DNA of 64,000 nucleotides. It comes from Sphingobium sp. WTD-1 (GTDB lineage: Bacteria; Pseudomonadota; Alphaproteobacteria; Sphingomonadales; Sphingomonadaceae). The notes under the pieces are model-generated. The model was not told the origin of the DNA, made no database searches, and was given only the letters and a program-made list of their open reading frames with translations. Shown here in pieces: positions 53,110 through 61,802 of this stretch. The number at the start of each line of letters is the position of its first letter. The first letter of the stretch is position 1. The stretch covers positions 124,001 to 188,000 of the forward strand of contig NZ_CP119128.1 in assembly GCF_030128825.1 (NCBI RefSeq), written 5' to 3'. The position numbers and the translations under genes were made by a program.

Positions 53110-55205
53110 GCCGAGTCAGGGAGGTGTGGGGATCTACAGCGTGGAACTTTATCTTCAGGTCCGTCTGGCTTGCGCGGATGGCATGAGCCAACGGGCGGCG
53201 GCGAAGCGTTTCAATGTGTCGCGCGATACGGTACGCAAGATGCTGTCGTTTTCATCGCCGCCGGGTTACCGGCGCCAGTCCGTACCGCAGCGCCCGAAGC
53301 TGGACGGGTTTGTGGCGATCATTGATGGATGGCTTGAGGGTGACCGCAGTGTCCCGCGCAAGCAACGCCATACGGCGAAGCGGGTATTCGACCGTTTGCG
53401 CACCGAGCATGGTTTCACCGGCGGCTATACGATCATCAAGGATTACATCCGGGAGCGCGAACAGCGCAGCCGGGAGATGTTCGTGCCGCTGGCGCACCCT
53501 GCGGGAGATGCGCAGGCCGATTTCGGGGAAGCGCTGGTGGAGATCGGCGGGGTGGAGCAGAAGGCCTACTTCTTCGCGCTCGATCTGCCGCACAGTGATG
53601 CCTGCTATGTGCGGGCCTATCCGGCGGCGGTGGCGGAGGCCTGGGTGGACGGACACGTGCATGCCTTCGCGTTTTTCGGCGCGGTACCGCGCTCGATCGT
53701 CTATGACAACGATCGCTGCCTTGTGGCGAAGATCCTGCCCGACGGCACGCGGCAGCGTGCCACGCTGTTCAGCGCTTTCCTGTCACATTACGTGATCCGC
53801 GACCGCTATGCTCGCCCGGGCAAGGGGAACGAGAAAGGCAATGTGGAGGGGCTGGTAGGCTATTGCCGGCGCAACTTCATGGTGCCGATCCCGAAGTTCC
53901 CGACCTGGGAGGCGTTCAACCTGTGGCTGGAGGAGCAATGCCGCAAGCGCCAGCAGGACAAGGTGCGCGGGCAGAGCGAGACGATCGGTGAGCGCTTGGA
54001 ACGCGATCTCGCGGCCATGCAGCCTCTGCCCGCTACACCCTTCGAGGCCTGCGATCAGAAAGGCGGGCGGGTCTCCTCGCAATCCCTGGTGCGCTACAGG
54101 ACCAACGATTATTCGGTTCCGGTGGCCTGGGGCCATCAGGAGGTCTGGATCAGGGCCTATGTCGATGAGGTGGTGATCGGCTGCCGCAGCGAAGTCATCG
54201 CCCGTCATCCTCGTTGCTATGCCCGCGAGGAGGTTGTCTTCGACCCGCTCCATTATCTCCCGCTGATCGAGCAGAAGATCAACGCATTCGACCAGGCTGC
54301 GCCTTTGCAGGGCTGGGACCTGCCCGAAGCGTTCACGACACTGCAGCGGTTGATGGAAGGGCGCATGCACAAACATGGCAAGCGCGAATATGTGCAGGTA
54401 CTGCGCCTGCTGGAAACGTTCACCCTCGCCGATCTCCAGGCGGCGGTCGAACAGGCCATCGATCTTGGCGCCATCGGCTTCGATGCCGTCAAGCACCTCG
54501 TCCTGTGCCGGATCGAACGCGTACCGCCCAGGCTGGACCTGGACGTCTATCCCTTCCTGCCACGCACCACGGTCGAGAAGACCTTTGCCAGAGCCTATCT
54601 GAGCCTGCTCTCCGACCGGCAGGAGGCCGCATGAGCGATCAGGCCCCGGAGATCCTTCTCGCTCACCATCTCAAGGCGCTCAAGCTGCCTACGTGCCTGC
54701 GTGAGCATCACAAGCTCGCGCGGCAATGTGCCGCTGAAGGCGTCGATCATATCCGCTTCCTCGCCCGCCTCGTCGAGATGGAAATGATCGACAGGGAGCG
54801 TCGCATGGTCGAGCGGCGCATCAAGGCCGCGCGCTTCCCCGCCGTCAAAAGCCTCGACAGCTTCGACTTCGCCGCCATCCCCAGGCTCAACAAGATGCAG
54901 GTGCTCGAGATGGCGCGCTGCGAGTGGATCGAGCGGCGTGAGAACGCCATCGCTCTGGGGCCATCAGGCACCGGAAAGACGCACGTAGCGTTGGGGCTCG
55001 GACTGGCAGCATGCCAGAAAGGACTGTCGGTGGGCTTCACCACCGCGGCAGCGCTGGTCAGCGAAATGATGGAGGCCCGCGACGAGCGCCGTCTTCTGCG
55101 CTTCCAGAAGCAGATGGCCGGATACAAGCTGCTCATCATCGACGAACTGGGCTTTGTGCCGCTCTCCAAGACCGGCGCCGAACTGTTGTTCGAGCTGATC
55201 TCCCA
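53110..55205 (+). mobile_element. IS21-family insertion sequence, 3' end lost
   Basis: The istA and istB genes overlap by four bases as in IS21 elements. The left end lies somewhere between about 53050 and 53125; I could not fix its terminal repeat. The right end is missing because a Tn3-family element interrupts istB after ELISQ and the rest of istB is not found beyond it. Confidence 0.85.
53126..54634 (+). CDS. istA: IS21-family transposase IstA
   Basis: A 502-residue DDE transposase, full length. An N-terminal helix-turn-helix (MSQRAAAKRFNVSRDTVRKML) is followed by the catalytic core with the first Asp in AQADFGEALVEIG, the second in SIVYDNDRCLV and the Glu region GKGNEKGNVEGLVGYCRRNF. 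The C-terminal Mu-transposase-like beta domain has RYRTNDYSVPVAWGHQEV. The start is a GTG at 53126 with GGGAGG upstream. Confidence 0.93.
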   Translation: MGIYSVELYLQVRLACADGMSQRAAAKRFNVSRDTVRKMLSFSSPPGYRRQSVPQRPKLDGFVAIIDGWLEGDRSVPRKQRHTAKRVFDRLRTEHGFTGGYTIIKDYIREREQRSREMFVPLAHPAGDAQADFGEALVEIGGVEQKAYFFALDLPHSDACYVRAYPAAVAEAWVDGHVHAFAFFGAVPRSIVYDNDRCLVAKILPDGTRQRATLFSAFLSHYVIRDRYARPGKGNEKGNVEGLVGYCRRNFMVPIPKFPTWEAFNLWLEEQCRKRQQDKVRGQSETIGERLERDLAAMQPLPATPFEACDQKGGRVSSQSLVRYRTNDYSVPVAWGHQEVWIRAYVDEVVIGCRSEVIARHPRCYAREEVVFDPLHYLPLIEQKINAFDQAAPLQGWDLPEAFTTLQRLMEGRMHKHGKREYVQVLRLLETFTLADLQAAVEQAIDLGAIGFDAVKHLVLCRIERVPPRLDLDVYPFLPRTTVEKTFARAYLSLLSDRQEAA

Positions 55206-55218
55206 GGGGTTCCCGTAA
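54631..55218 (+). pseudogene. istB: IstB ATPase, truncated by a Tn3-family element
   Basis: The AAA+ helper of IS21 transposition, normally about 245-260 residues. Present are the helical N-terminus, Walker A GPSGTGKTHVALGL near residue 111 and Walker B LLIIDELGFVPL near 168. The frame then reads FELISQGFP and stops, where intact proteins continue FELISQRYERGS. GFP is encoded by the Tn3-type terminal repeat. Sensor residues and the C-terminus are lost, so the IS21 copy is probably inactive. Confidence 0.92.
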
Positions 55219-55303
55219 CATCTGTCCTAAAAGTAGCGGTAGTGGGAATGCCGGAAAACAGCCATTTCTGGCGGTTCTATTTTTCTAAGTGATTGAATTT
55301 GCA
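55206..55303 (+). repeat. Left terminal repeat of the second Tn3-family element
   Basis: About 80% identical to the reverse complement of 58303-58400 over ~95 bases, including GGGGTTCCCGTAACAT, AAAAGTAGCGGTAGTG and TTCTATTTTTCTAAGT. This is far longer than the usual 38 bp. Confidence 0.85.
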
Positions 55304-55387
55304 TGGCGTGCAGCTTTTCCGACTTTTTGGGACTCCGGTCATGGATGTTTGTAGCCTTTCCTCTGTAAAGCGGCGGGGTTCGAGTCG

Positions 55388-58306
55388 ATGCAGGATTGGC
55401 GCGCGCAGTATCTGGGGCTGACGACGTTTCCGGCCACGCTTACTGTCGCTGAGATCGATGAGCTTTTCAGGCTGGACGATGATATCGCCCGCATGGTTGG
55501 AGCGCGGCGGACACCGCTGACTCGCCTGGGGCTAGTGCTGCAGATCGGCTTTCTGCGCCTCACTGGGCGTTCGCTGAATTCGGTGCAAATGATCCCGCCA
55601 GCTGTGCTGACGCGCGCCGGCCAGGCGGCGGATATTTCGGCTCCGCAATTGGCGTCGATCCGTTCGATCTACCGGCGACGGATGACGCTTTATCAGCACC
55701 AGCAGGCTGCGATGGCCGCGCTGGCCTTCAGGGATTATGGCGACGCCAGCGAGCGCGCCCTGACCGGCCATTTGCGCCGCATGGCGACCCAGAGCTTCGA
55801 CAGCGCGGCGCTCACGCGCCAGGCGATGATCTGGCTTTTTGAGCACCGTTGGGTGCTGCCGGGCCAAAGCCGGATTGAAGACCGGGTGGCAGCTGCTCAA
55901 GCCTATGTCACCAGGTCCATTCGCGCAGAGATGATGCAAACAGTTGGTGGGCAATGCGTGCAGCGTTGGGTCCAGGATTTGTCTGCCGTCCATGACGAGG
56001 AAACGGGCGAGACGCTGTTTGAATGGCTGCGCAAGCCCACTACCGGTACAAGCCAGATCAATATTGCCGAAGCAGCGCAGCGGCTCGACGCGCTGCGGAA
56101 CCTGGGGGCTGACAGGCTATCACTGGGCGCCCTGCCGATAATCGGAATGCGCCATTATGCCAGCGGCATGGCTACCCAAAAAGTTCAAACCCTGGCTTTG
56201 CTCAGGGAGCCGCGCCGCGCCGTCGAGATTGGGTGCTGGTTGCGCTTGCACCTTCTCCAGTTGAACGATGTCGTGCTTGAGCAGGTCAGTCGGCGCATCG
56301 GCAACCTGTGGCGCGAAGCGCATGGGACAGTCGAGATCCGCGCCTTTCGCGAACTTGAAGTCTATCGCGCCGGTGTGAATGCTATCCGACGGGCACTGGG
56401 CGACTCCAGCCTCTCCGATGCTGCATTGCGTGCGACAGTGGTGACCGCGATTGCGCCGTTGCCGGTGGCGACTATCGGTACCGGGCGGGCGCAGGCGATT
56501 CGTGCCGAAATGGCTGCACGGCCTGCGCGCTTGCGGGCCCTGCTCAAAGCGGTGTCCGGCTTGAACCTCGCCTATGCAGAGGATCATCCCCTTGGGATTG
56601 CCATGACCACACTGGGAGGCGTCTATGCCAAAGACGAGACCGAATTGGCGGCTCTAAGCACGCCGTTTGCATCGGCCCCGCGCGCCTTGGTCGAAGCTGC
56701 ATCCACGGCGGAGGAAAGGCTGGCGGCCTATGAGGTGGCCACCGCGCTATTGCTCAAGCGCTCGCTGCGCAATGGTGCCGCGAGCAGCGTAGACAGCATC
56801 AAGCACCGCAGTCTTTCCGATCAGCTGATGCCGTCCGCGCAGTGGCTCAAACACAAGGGCAGCTTCGCCCGGGCGCAGGTACTGCCCAAGTCCCTTGAGG
56901 GCTATCTCGGCGATTACGAAGCGACATTGACCGCCCGGGTGACCGCGCTCGATGCCGCGATCACCGCCGGTGACATCGGCCTGCGCGAAGACCGGCTGCG
57001 GATCCCAAAGCTCAAGGCGCTTGGCGAGGGCCCGGAAGTCAGGGCGACACGCAGGGCCCTGTTCGGGGCGATCGGCGCGGTCCAACTGCCAGATATTTTG
57101 ATCGAGATCGATGCCCTTACCCATTTCTCATGGATCCTCTTGGGACGGCAGCCTGCCAGCACGACCGAGCTGACACAGGTCTATTGTGCCCTGCTGGGAT
57201 TGGGCACGATGCAGAGCGCGGCCAGCGTCAGCCGGATGGTTGCGGGCGTCAGCGATGACCAGATCGAACATGTGATGCGCCAGATTATCGCAAGCGGGCA
57301 GCTGCGCGCCGCAAGTGACGCAGTCGTCAACCACATGCTCTCCCACCCAGTTGCACGGCGATGGGGCACAGGTAAACAGGCATCGGCGGACATGATGAGT
57401 CTGGACGCCACGCGGCACCTTTGGAACGCGCGCACCGAACCGCGCCGCGGCACCAGGGCGATTGGCACTTATTCGCATATTCTCGATCAGTGGCCGATTA
57501 TCTACGATCAGGCTATCGTGCTCAACCAGCGCCAGGCCGGGGTCGCACTTGAAGGTGTGTTGCAGCAGCAGATCGCCGAGCTGCAGCGCCTGGCGGTCGA
57601 CACCCACGGCTTCACCCATTTCGCAATGGGATTGGCCAAGGTTCTGGGCTTTGACCTATGCCCCCGCCTCGCCGGCTTTTCAGGGCGCAAGCTCTACCTG
57701 CCGTGCGGTGTTGCTGTGCCGGCCCGGCTTGAGCCGATTGTCGAGCGGGTACCGCTCGGCCGCACGGCACGCAGCGGATGGGATGGTTTCCAGCATATCG
57801 CGGCCTCGCTCCAGAGCGGGTATGGTTCCGCCGCGACCATCATCGAGCGGCATGGCAGCGCCGCACGGGGAAACCCGGTCTACGAATGCGGCACCCTGGT
57901 CGGCAAGGTCATGCGCAGCGTGTTCATGCTCGACTATCTCGTCAACACAGAATTCCGGCGCGAGGTTCATCGGCTGCTTGCCCAGGGTGAATCGCTCCAT
58001 GCCCTGCAGCGCGCATTGTTGACCGGACGGATCGAGGCCAAGCATGGCCGAGCCAAGGATGATGCGAACGCCATCAGCGGGGCCCTCTCCTTGCTCACCA
58101 ACGTCGTGCTGGCTTGGAATACCGCGGCGATGCAGACCGAAATTGAGGCCAATCCTGCCCTCTACCCAACTGAGCATCTGACGCATATCGCGCCAGTCGC
58201 GCACCGTCACATCAACATGAAGGGCGTCATGCGTTTCACCATCGAGCCACACCACCAATTGGTGGGTAACGGCGCCGGAAAAGGTCAAAAGCTGCCAGTT
58301 CTATGA
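55388..58306 (+). CDS. tnpA: Tn3-family transposase
   Basis: A 972-residue Tn3-family transposase, full length. It opens with the DUF4158-type N-terminus (MQDWRAQYLGLTTFPATLTVAEIDE) and has the DDE domain in its last 400 residues (HILDQWPIIYDQAIVLNQRQAG, EFRREVHRLLAQGESLHALQRALLTGRI, NAISGALSLLTNVVLAWNTAAMQ and LTHIAPVAHRHINMKGVMRF). It belongs to a clade clearly different from the transposase at 9251-12202. The stop lies at the inner edge of the right repeat. Confidence 0.94.
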   Translation: MQDWRAQYLGLTTFPATLTVAEIDELFRLDDDIARMVGARRTPLTRLGLVLQIGFLRLTGRSLNSVQMIPPAVLTRAGQAADISAPQLASIRSIYRRRMTLYQHQQAAMAALAFRDYGDASERALTGHLRRMATQSFDSAALTRQAMIWLFEHRWVLPGQSRIEDRVAAAQAYVTRSIRAEMMQTVGGQCVQRWVQDLSAVHDEETGETLFEWLRKPTTGTSQINIAEAAQRLDALRNLGADRLSLGALPIIGMRHYASGMATQKVQTLALLREPRRAVEIGCWLRLHLLQLNDVVLEQVSRRIGNLWREAHGTVEIRAFRELEVYRAGVNAIRRALGDSSLSDAALRATVVTAIAPLPVATIGTGRAQAIRAEMAARPARLRALLKAVSGLNLAYAEDHPLGIAMTTLGGVYAKDETELAALSTPFASAPRALVEAASTAEERLAAYEVATALLLKRSLRNGAASSVDSIKHRSLSDQLMPSAQWLKHKGSFARAQVLPKSLEGYLGDYEATLTARVTALDAAITAGDIGLREDRLRIPKLKALGEGPEVRATRRALFGAIGAVQLPDILIEIDALTHFSWILLGRQPASTTELTQVYCALLGLGTMQSAASVSRMVAGVSDDQIEHVMRQIIASGQLRAASDAVVNHMLSHPVARRWGTGKQASADMMSLDATRHLWNARTEPRRGTRAIGTYSHILDQWPIIYDQAIVLNQRQAGVALEGVLQQQIAELQRLAVDTHGFTHFAMGLAKVLGFDLCPRLAGFSGRKLYLPCGVAVPARLEPIVERVPLGRTARSGWDGFQHIAASLQSGYGSAATIIERHGSAARGNPVYECGTLVGKVMRSVFMLDYLVNTEFRREVHRLLAQGESLHALQRALLTGRIEAKHGRAKDDANAISGALSLLTNVVLAWNTAAMQTEIEANPALYPTEHLTHIAPVAHRHINMKGVMRFTIEPHHQLVGNGAGKGQKLPVL

Positions 58307-58400
58307 ATTCAAATACTTAGAAAAATAGAATCGTCAAAAATGGCTTTTTTCCGCCATTCCTCACTACCGCTACTTTTGGGGAAAATGTTACGGGAACCCC
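58303..58400 (-). repeat. Right terminal repeat of the second Tn3-family element
   Basis: The inverted partner of 55206-55303. It contains an internal hairpin AATGGC...GCCATT around GGAAAAAA. Confidence 0.85.
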
Positions 58401-58420
58401 TTTATCGCAGACGAGCCTCT

Positions 58421-59533
58421 TCATTGAAACGTACCTGCCATCCCGGAATACCGCCGAAGCCAGTGCGCATAAGGCGCGGGTAGCACCCAGGTGGGCCGGG
58501 CTTTTTTCAGTGCCAAGGCTGCAAAGTAGGGATAATGTGGATTGGCGAGATGGGCTTTAGCAACCATAACCAGGTCAAGTTGGGCCTGCTCGACGGCCAT
58601 ATTGGCGACTTCTGGGTCGTCCATGCCCCAAGCGGTTGCGACGGGTAGGCCCGTAGCCTGCCGTACACTAGCGGCATACGGTGCCATGAAGCCTTTTTGC
58701 CATGGTATCTTGTTCTCGATTGTCGAGAAGCCGATGCTCACGTTGAGCATGTCGATCCCATGGGCGCGAAACTCCTTTGTCAGTGCGATCGAGTCCGCAA
58801 GCGTCTCCTCGTCGCGGCCATCGAATTCGATGACGCCCAAACGCGCGGTGAGTGGCAGATGTGTGGGCCACACCTTGCGAACTTCTTCGAGTGTCTCGAT
58901 CAGGAAACGCCCACGACCGCGCCATCCGCCGCCATATCGGTCGGTCCGTTGATTGGCATGGACCGAGAAAAAACTCTGCCCGAGGTAACCATGCGCAAAA
59001 TGCAGTTCGAGCCATTCAAATCCCGCCTCTAACGCGCGCTTGGCCGCCGAAACGAAATCGCCCTTTACGCGCTCGATGTCGTCCAGTGTCATGGCGCGAG
59101 GCGTTTTCGGCAGACCGCCCCCGAACGCAATGGCAGAGGGCGAGATCGTTTCCCAGCAACGCGGGTCGTCCGCCGGGATATGGTCGTCCCCTTCCCAAGG
59201 GAGATTAGCGCTCGCCTTTCGCCCGGCGTGACCGAGTTGAATTCCAGCCACCGCGCCTTCGGCTTTGATCTCGGCGGCAATGCGCGCCATGCCGTCGATC
59301 TGCGTATCGGCCCAGAGACCTGTGCATCCCGGCGTTACACGTCCGTCCGGCGACACAGCAGTCGCTTCCACAATCAAAAGGCCAGCGCCACCGCGCGCAA
59401 TCGAGGGATAGTGAACCCAGTGCCACCGATTGGTCATACCGTCGATTGCGCTATACTGGCACATGGGCGGCACCGCGATGCGGTTGCGCAGGGTGATGCT
59501 TTTGAGCGTGAATGGATCGAACAGAGACGGCAT
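58421..59533 (-). CDS. Old Yellow Enzyme family NADH:flavin oxidoreductase
   Basis: A 370-residue FMN enzyme of the YqjM/xenobiotic reductase subclass that reduces activated C=C bonds. It shows the flavin-tuning Cys in VPPMCQYSA, the substrate His pair in IQLGHAGRKAS, FAHGYLGQSFFSVHANQRTDRYGG and GMDDPEVANMAVEQAQLDLVMVAKAHLANPHYP. Met at 59533 begins the usual PSLFDPFTLKSI opening. It is the last gene of the minus-strand mutase cluster, 87 bases after the SDR gene. Confidence 0.92.
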   Translation of the reverse strand: MPSLFDPFTLKSITLRNRIAVPPMCQYSAIDGMTNRWHWVHYPSIARGGAGLLIVEATAVSPDGRVTPGCTGLWADTQIDGMARIAAEIKAEGAVAGIQLGHAGRKASANLPWEGDDHIPADDPRCWETISPSAIAFGGGLPKTPRAMTLDDIERVKGDFVSAAKRALEAGFEWLELHFAHGYLGQSFFSVHANQRTDRYGGGWRGRGRFLIETLEEVRKVWPTHLPLTARLGVIEFDGRDEETLADSIALTKEFRAHGIDMLNVSIGFSTIENKIPWQKGFMAPYAASVRQATGLPVATAWGMDDPEVANMAVEQAQLDLVMVAKAHLANPHYPYFAALALKKARPTWVLPAPYAHWLRRYSGMAGTFQ

Positions 59534-59620
59534 CACATCAGCCTTTGGTTTCTCGCAAAGCATGACAAAAGCGCAAGCGATGTGCGGCGCACGGCCCGCG
59601 ACGTCGAGCCGCAGCCCTGA

Positions 59621-60397
59621 TCAGGCTACCAGGGCATTCAACGCACCATCGACTACGACGACGGAGCCGTTCATGAACGAACCCGCGTCACTTGCCAGCA
59701 TGATGACTGGTCCCATGAGTTCCTCGATCCTGCCAAGACGCCGGGCCGGCATTTGCGCGATACGTTCGACCCCAGCCGTGCTCTCGAAGAAAGCCTCGTT
59801 CAGTTCCGTCTTGAACCAGCCCGGCGCCAAAGCATTGACGCGGATATTATATTTGGTCAGGTCCACTGCCATAGCGCGCGTGAGTTGGATCACCGCACCC
59901 TTCGACGCGCAATAGCTTGCCAGGCCAGGCTGCACGCCCAGTCCAAGGACTGACGCGACATTGATGATCGAACCACCCTTTCCGGCGCTGACCAGCCGCC
60001 GAGCGGCTGCCTGACCGACATTCCACACACCGCGAAGGTTGGTGTCGAACACGGCGTCACGAGCGGCCGGATCAATCTTCAGAAAATTGCGCGCATCGGT
60101 AACGCCCGCATTGCTGACGATGACATCCACGGTTCCGAATGCCTGCTCCGCAGCATCAAAGGCCCTTTCAATGCTCTCTACGTCGGTGACATCAGCCTGG
60201 GCCGCCACCGCGCTGCCCCCCGATTGTTCGATTTCACGGACAAGGTCGTCGAGGCGTTCGGCCCGGCGGGCAACGGCCACCACATGCGCGCCCGCTGCTG
60301 CCAATCCCTGCGCTAGGACACGGCCGATCCCGCTCGACGCGCCTGTAACCAGGGCGACTCGCCCCGAAAGCGAAAAAAGGTCAGGGTTCACTTTCAA
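59621..60397 (-). CDS. Short-chain dehydrogenase/reductase
   Basis: A 258-residue classical SDR. It has TGASSGIG for NAD(P), the NAG motif in VSNAGVT, the catalytic Ser region INVASVLG, and YCASKG with the Tyr and Lys. The C-terminus (GSFMNGSVVVVDGALNALVA) is typical. It overlaps the meaB stop by four bases, so it is co-translated with the mutase genes and probably acts on the mutase product or substrate. Confidence 0.92.
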   Translation of the reverse strand: MKVNPDLFSLSGRVALVTGASSGIGRVLAQGLAAAGAHVVAVARRAERLDDLVREIEQSGGSAVAAQADVTDVESIERAFDAAEQAFGTVDVIVSNAGVTDARNFLKIDPAARDAVFDTNLRGVWNVGQAAARRLVSAGKGGSIINVASVLGLGVQPGLASYCASKGAVIQLTRAMAVDLTKYNIRVNALAPGWFKTELNEAFFESTAGVERIAQMPARRLGRIEELMGPVIMLASDAGSFMNGSVVVVDGALNALVA

Positions 60398-61377
60398 TTC
60401 CTCATTTCAGTCAGTGGGTCGGGTCTGGCCAATATGCCTATCGCGGTCCTGGCCCCGTCGTCGCGCGATAAGGTGCCGTGCGCGACGTCTTCGGCTATTT
60501 CGTCAAACTGGGGGTCGGACGTGTCCAGCACCATGGCCGCCGCCATTTCGGCCACATCGCTGGCGAGCATCGATCGCGGATTGGTCCGCCTGAATGCCAC
60601 GACAGGTAGTGCCGACGGAAGTTCAGCAAACCTTGCGTCAATCGCATCAGCAAGCGCCTTCATGCCATCACCGCTCACCGTTGATGCAGAGAGAACGGAT
60701 CGACGCTCATCATGACCCCGATGATGAAGCATTGCATTCAAGTGCGCGGCGGTTCGAGCGGCGTCCGGCAGATCCGATTTGTTCACCACCAGCAGATCGG
60801 CGATTTCCAGTACGCCAGCCTTGATCGCCTGCATCTCGTCGCCCAGGCCCGGTGCACAAACGACAAGCTTGATGTCGGTAAGTTCTGCAACCTCGACTTC
60901 GGACTGTCCGGTGCCCACGGTCTCGACGATCACGAGGTCCATCCCGCCGGCTGCCAAAAGGTCCATGACGGACCGCGTGGTGCGCGTCACGCCGCCCAGA
61001 TGGCCGCGCGTCGCCAGAGAGCGAATGAACACGTCCGGGTTCGCGCTATGTGCGGCCATGCGCACCCGATCGCCCAGGACGGCACCGCCGCTGATCGGGC
61101 TGGATGGATCGACCGTTAATATCGCCAGGCGACCGTATCTCGGCAGCATTTCCTGCACGAGGCCGTTGATTAGTGAGGATTTTCCGGCTCCCGGTGGCCC
61201 CGTCACGCCCAGCGTTCGGCACAAACTGACCTGACCGCGCACAGCGACGGCCAGTTCAGTCCCGACTGGAGTGCGGTTCTCGATCGCCGTGATGGCACGC
61301 GCAATCGCCAGCGGGTCGCGGCCGCGGACCCCATCGAGAAGGGATGCAGCGTCCAGTCCTGAGCACAGACCAGTCAA
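60394..61377 (-). CDS. meaB: MeaB-type GTPase, acyl-CoA mutase chaperone
   Basis: A 327-residue G3E-family GTPase that loads and protects the B12 cofactor of acyl-CoA mutases. It has Walker A GPPGAGKSSLINGL near residue 57, the DPSSPISGGAVLGDRVRM segment, IVETVGTGQSEVEVAELTD and the guanine-specificity motif VVNKSDLPDA. The start overlaps the B12-subunit stop (ATGA). Length and motifs are intact. Confidence 0.94.
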   Translation of the reverse strand: MTGLCSGLDAASLLDGVRGRDPLAIARAITAIENRTPVGTELAVAVRGQVSLCRTLGVTGPPGAGKSSLINGLVQEMLPRYGRLAILTVDPSSPISGGAVLGDRVRMAAHSANPDVFIRSLATRGHLGGVTRTTRSVMDLLAAGGMDLVIVETVGTGQSEVEVAELTDIKLVVCAPGLGDEMQAIKAGVLEIADLLVVNKSDLPDAARTAAHLNAMLHHRGHDERRSVLSASTVSGDGMKALADAIDARFAELPSALPVVAFRRTNPRSMLASDVAEMAAAMVLDTSDPQFDEIAEDVAHGTLSRDDGARTAIGILARPDPLTEMRN

Positions 61378-61790
61378 ACCAGTCCCCGATATGCCCGCGC
61401 GAGCCGCTGAAAGGTTGCCACGACGTCGGCAAGAGGTGCCCCGCCACGGAATATCTCCCTGACACCGACAGCCTCCAGCGGGGCCACGTCGAAGGGGCGG
61501 ATGACGCCGCCCACGACCACCGGCAGGTCGCCAACTTCGCGGCGCTGCAACTCGGCGACGATTTTCTGGGTCGTCTCCACCTGGCCACCGGACATGAAGC
61601 TGAGTCCGATGATGTCGACGTCTTCCTGAAGGGCGACCGTGACGACGTCTTCGGGCTGTTCATAATCGATCACCACGACTTCCATCGCGGCATCGCGCAA
61701 TGCCAGTGCGATCGTCGCGATCGCGCGGTCATGGCTGTCGATAAAGCTCTTCGTCAGGAGTACGCGCGGGTTTGGCGCATTATCTTGCAT
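61374..61790 (-). CDS. B12-binding small subunit of an acyl-CoA mutase
   Basis: A 138-residue cobalamin-binding domain, the small subunit of a heteromeric mutase (HcmB/IcmB type). The B12 motif normally reads DxHxxG; here it is DSHDRA, with Ala for Gly, followed by the expected IIGLSFMSGGQV and VVGGVIRPFD strands. His, the cobalt ligand, is kept. It lies between the large subunit and meaB genes. Confidence 0.9.
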   Translation of the reverse strand: MQDNAPNPRVLLTKSFIDSHDRAIATIALALRDAAMEVVVIDYEQPEDVVTVALQEDVDIIGLSFMSGGQVETTQKIVAELQRREVGDLPVVVGGVIRPFDVAPLEAVGVREIFRGGAPLADVVATFQRLARAYRGLV

Positions 61791-61802
61791 AGTATCAGCT
61801 TT

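Larger units (their letters stand above)
55206..58400. mobile_element. Tn3-family element with long terminal repeats and transposase only
   Basis: A 3.2-kb element inside istB, bounded by ~95-bp inverted repeats beginning GGGGTTCCCGTAACAT. It contains one full transposase and no resolvase, so cointegrates would need another resolvase or host recombination. Flanking 5-mers TCCCA and TTTAT do not match, and the right flank is not istB, so sequence was lost after insertion. Confidence 0.85.
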
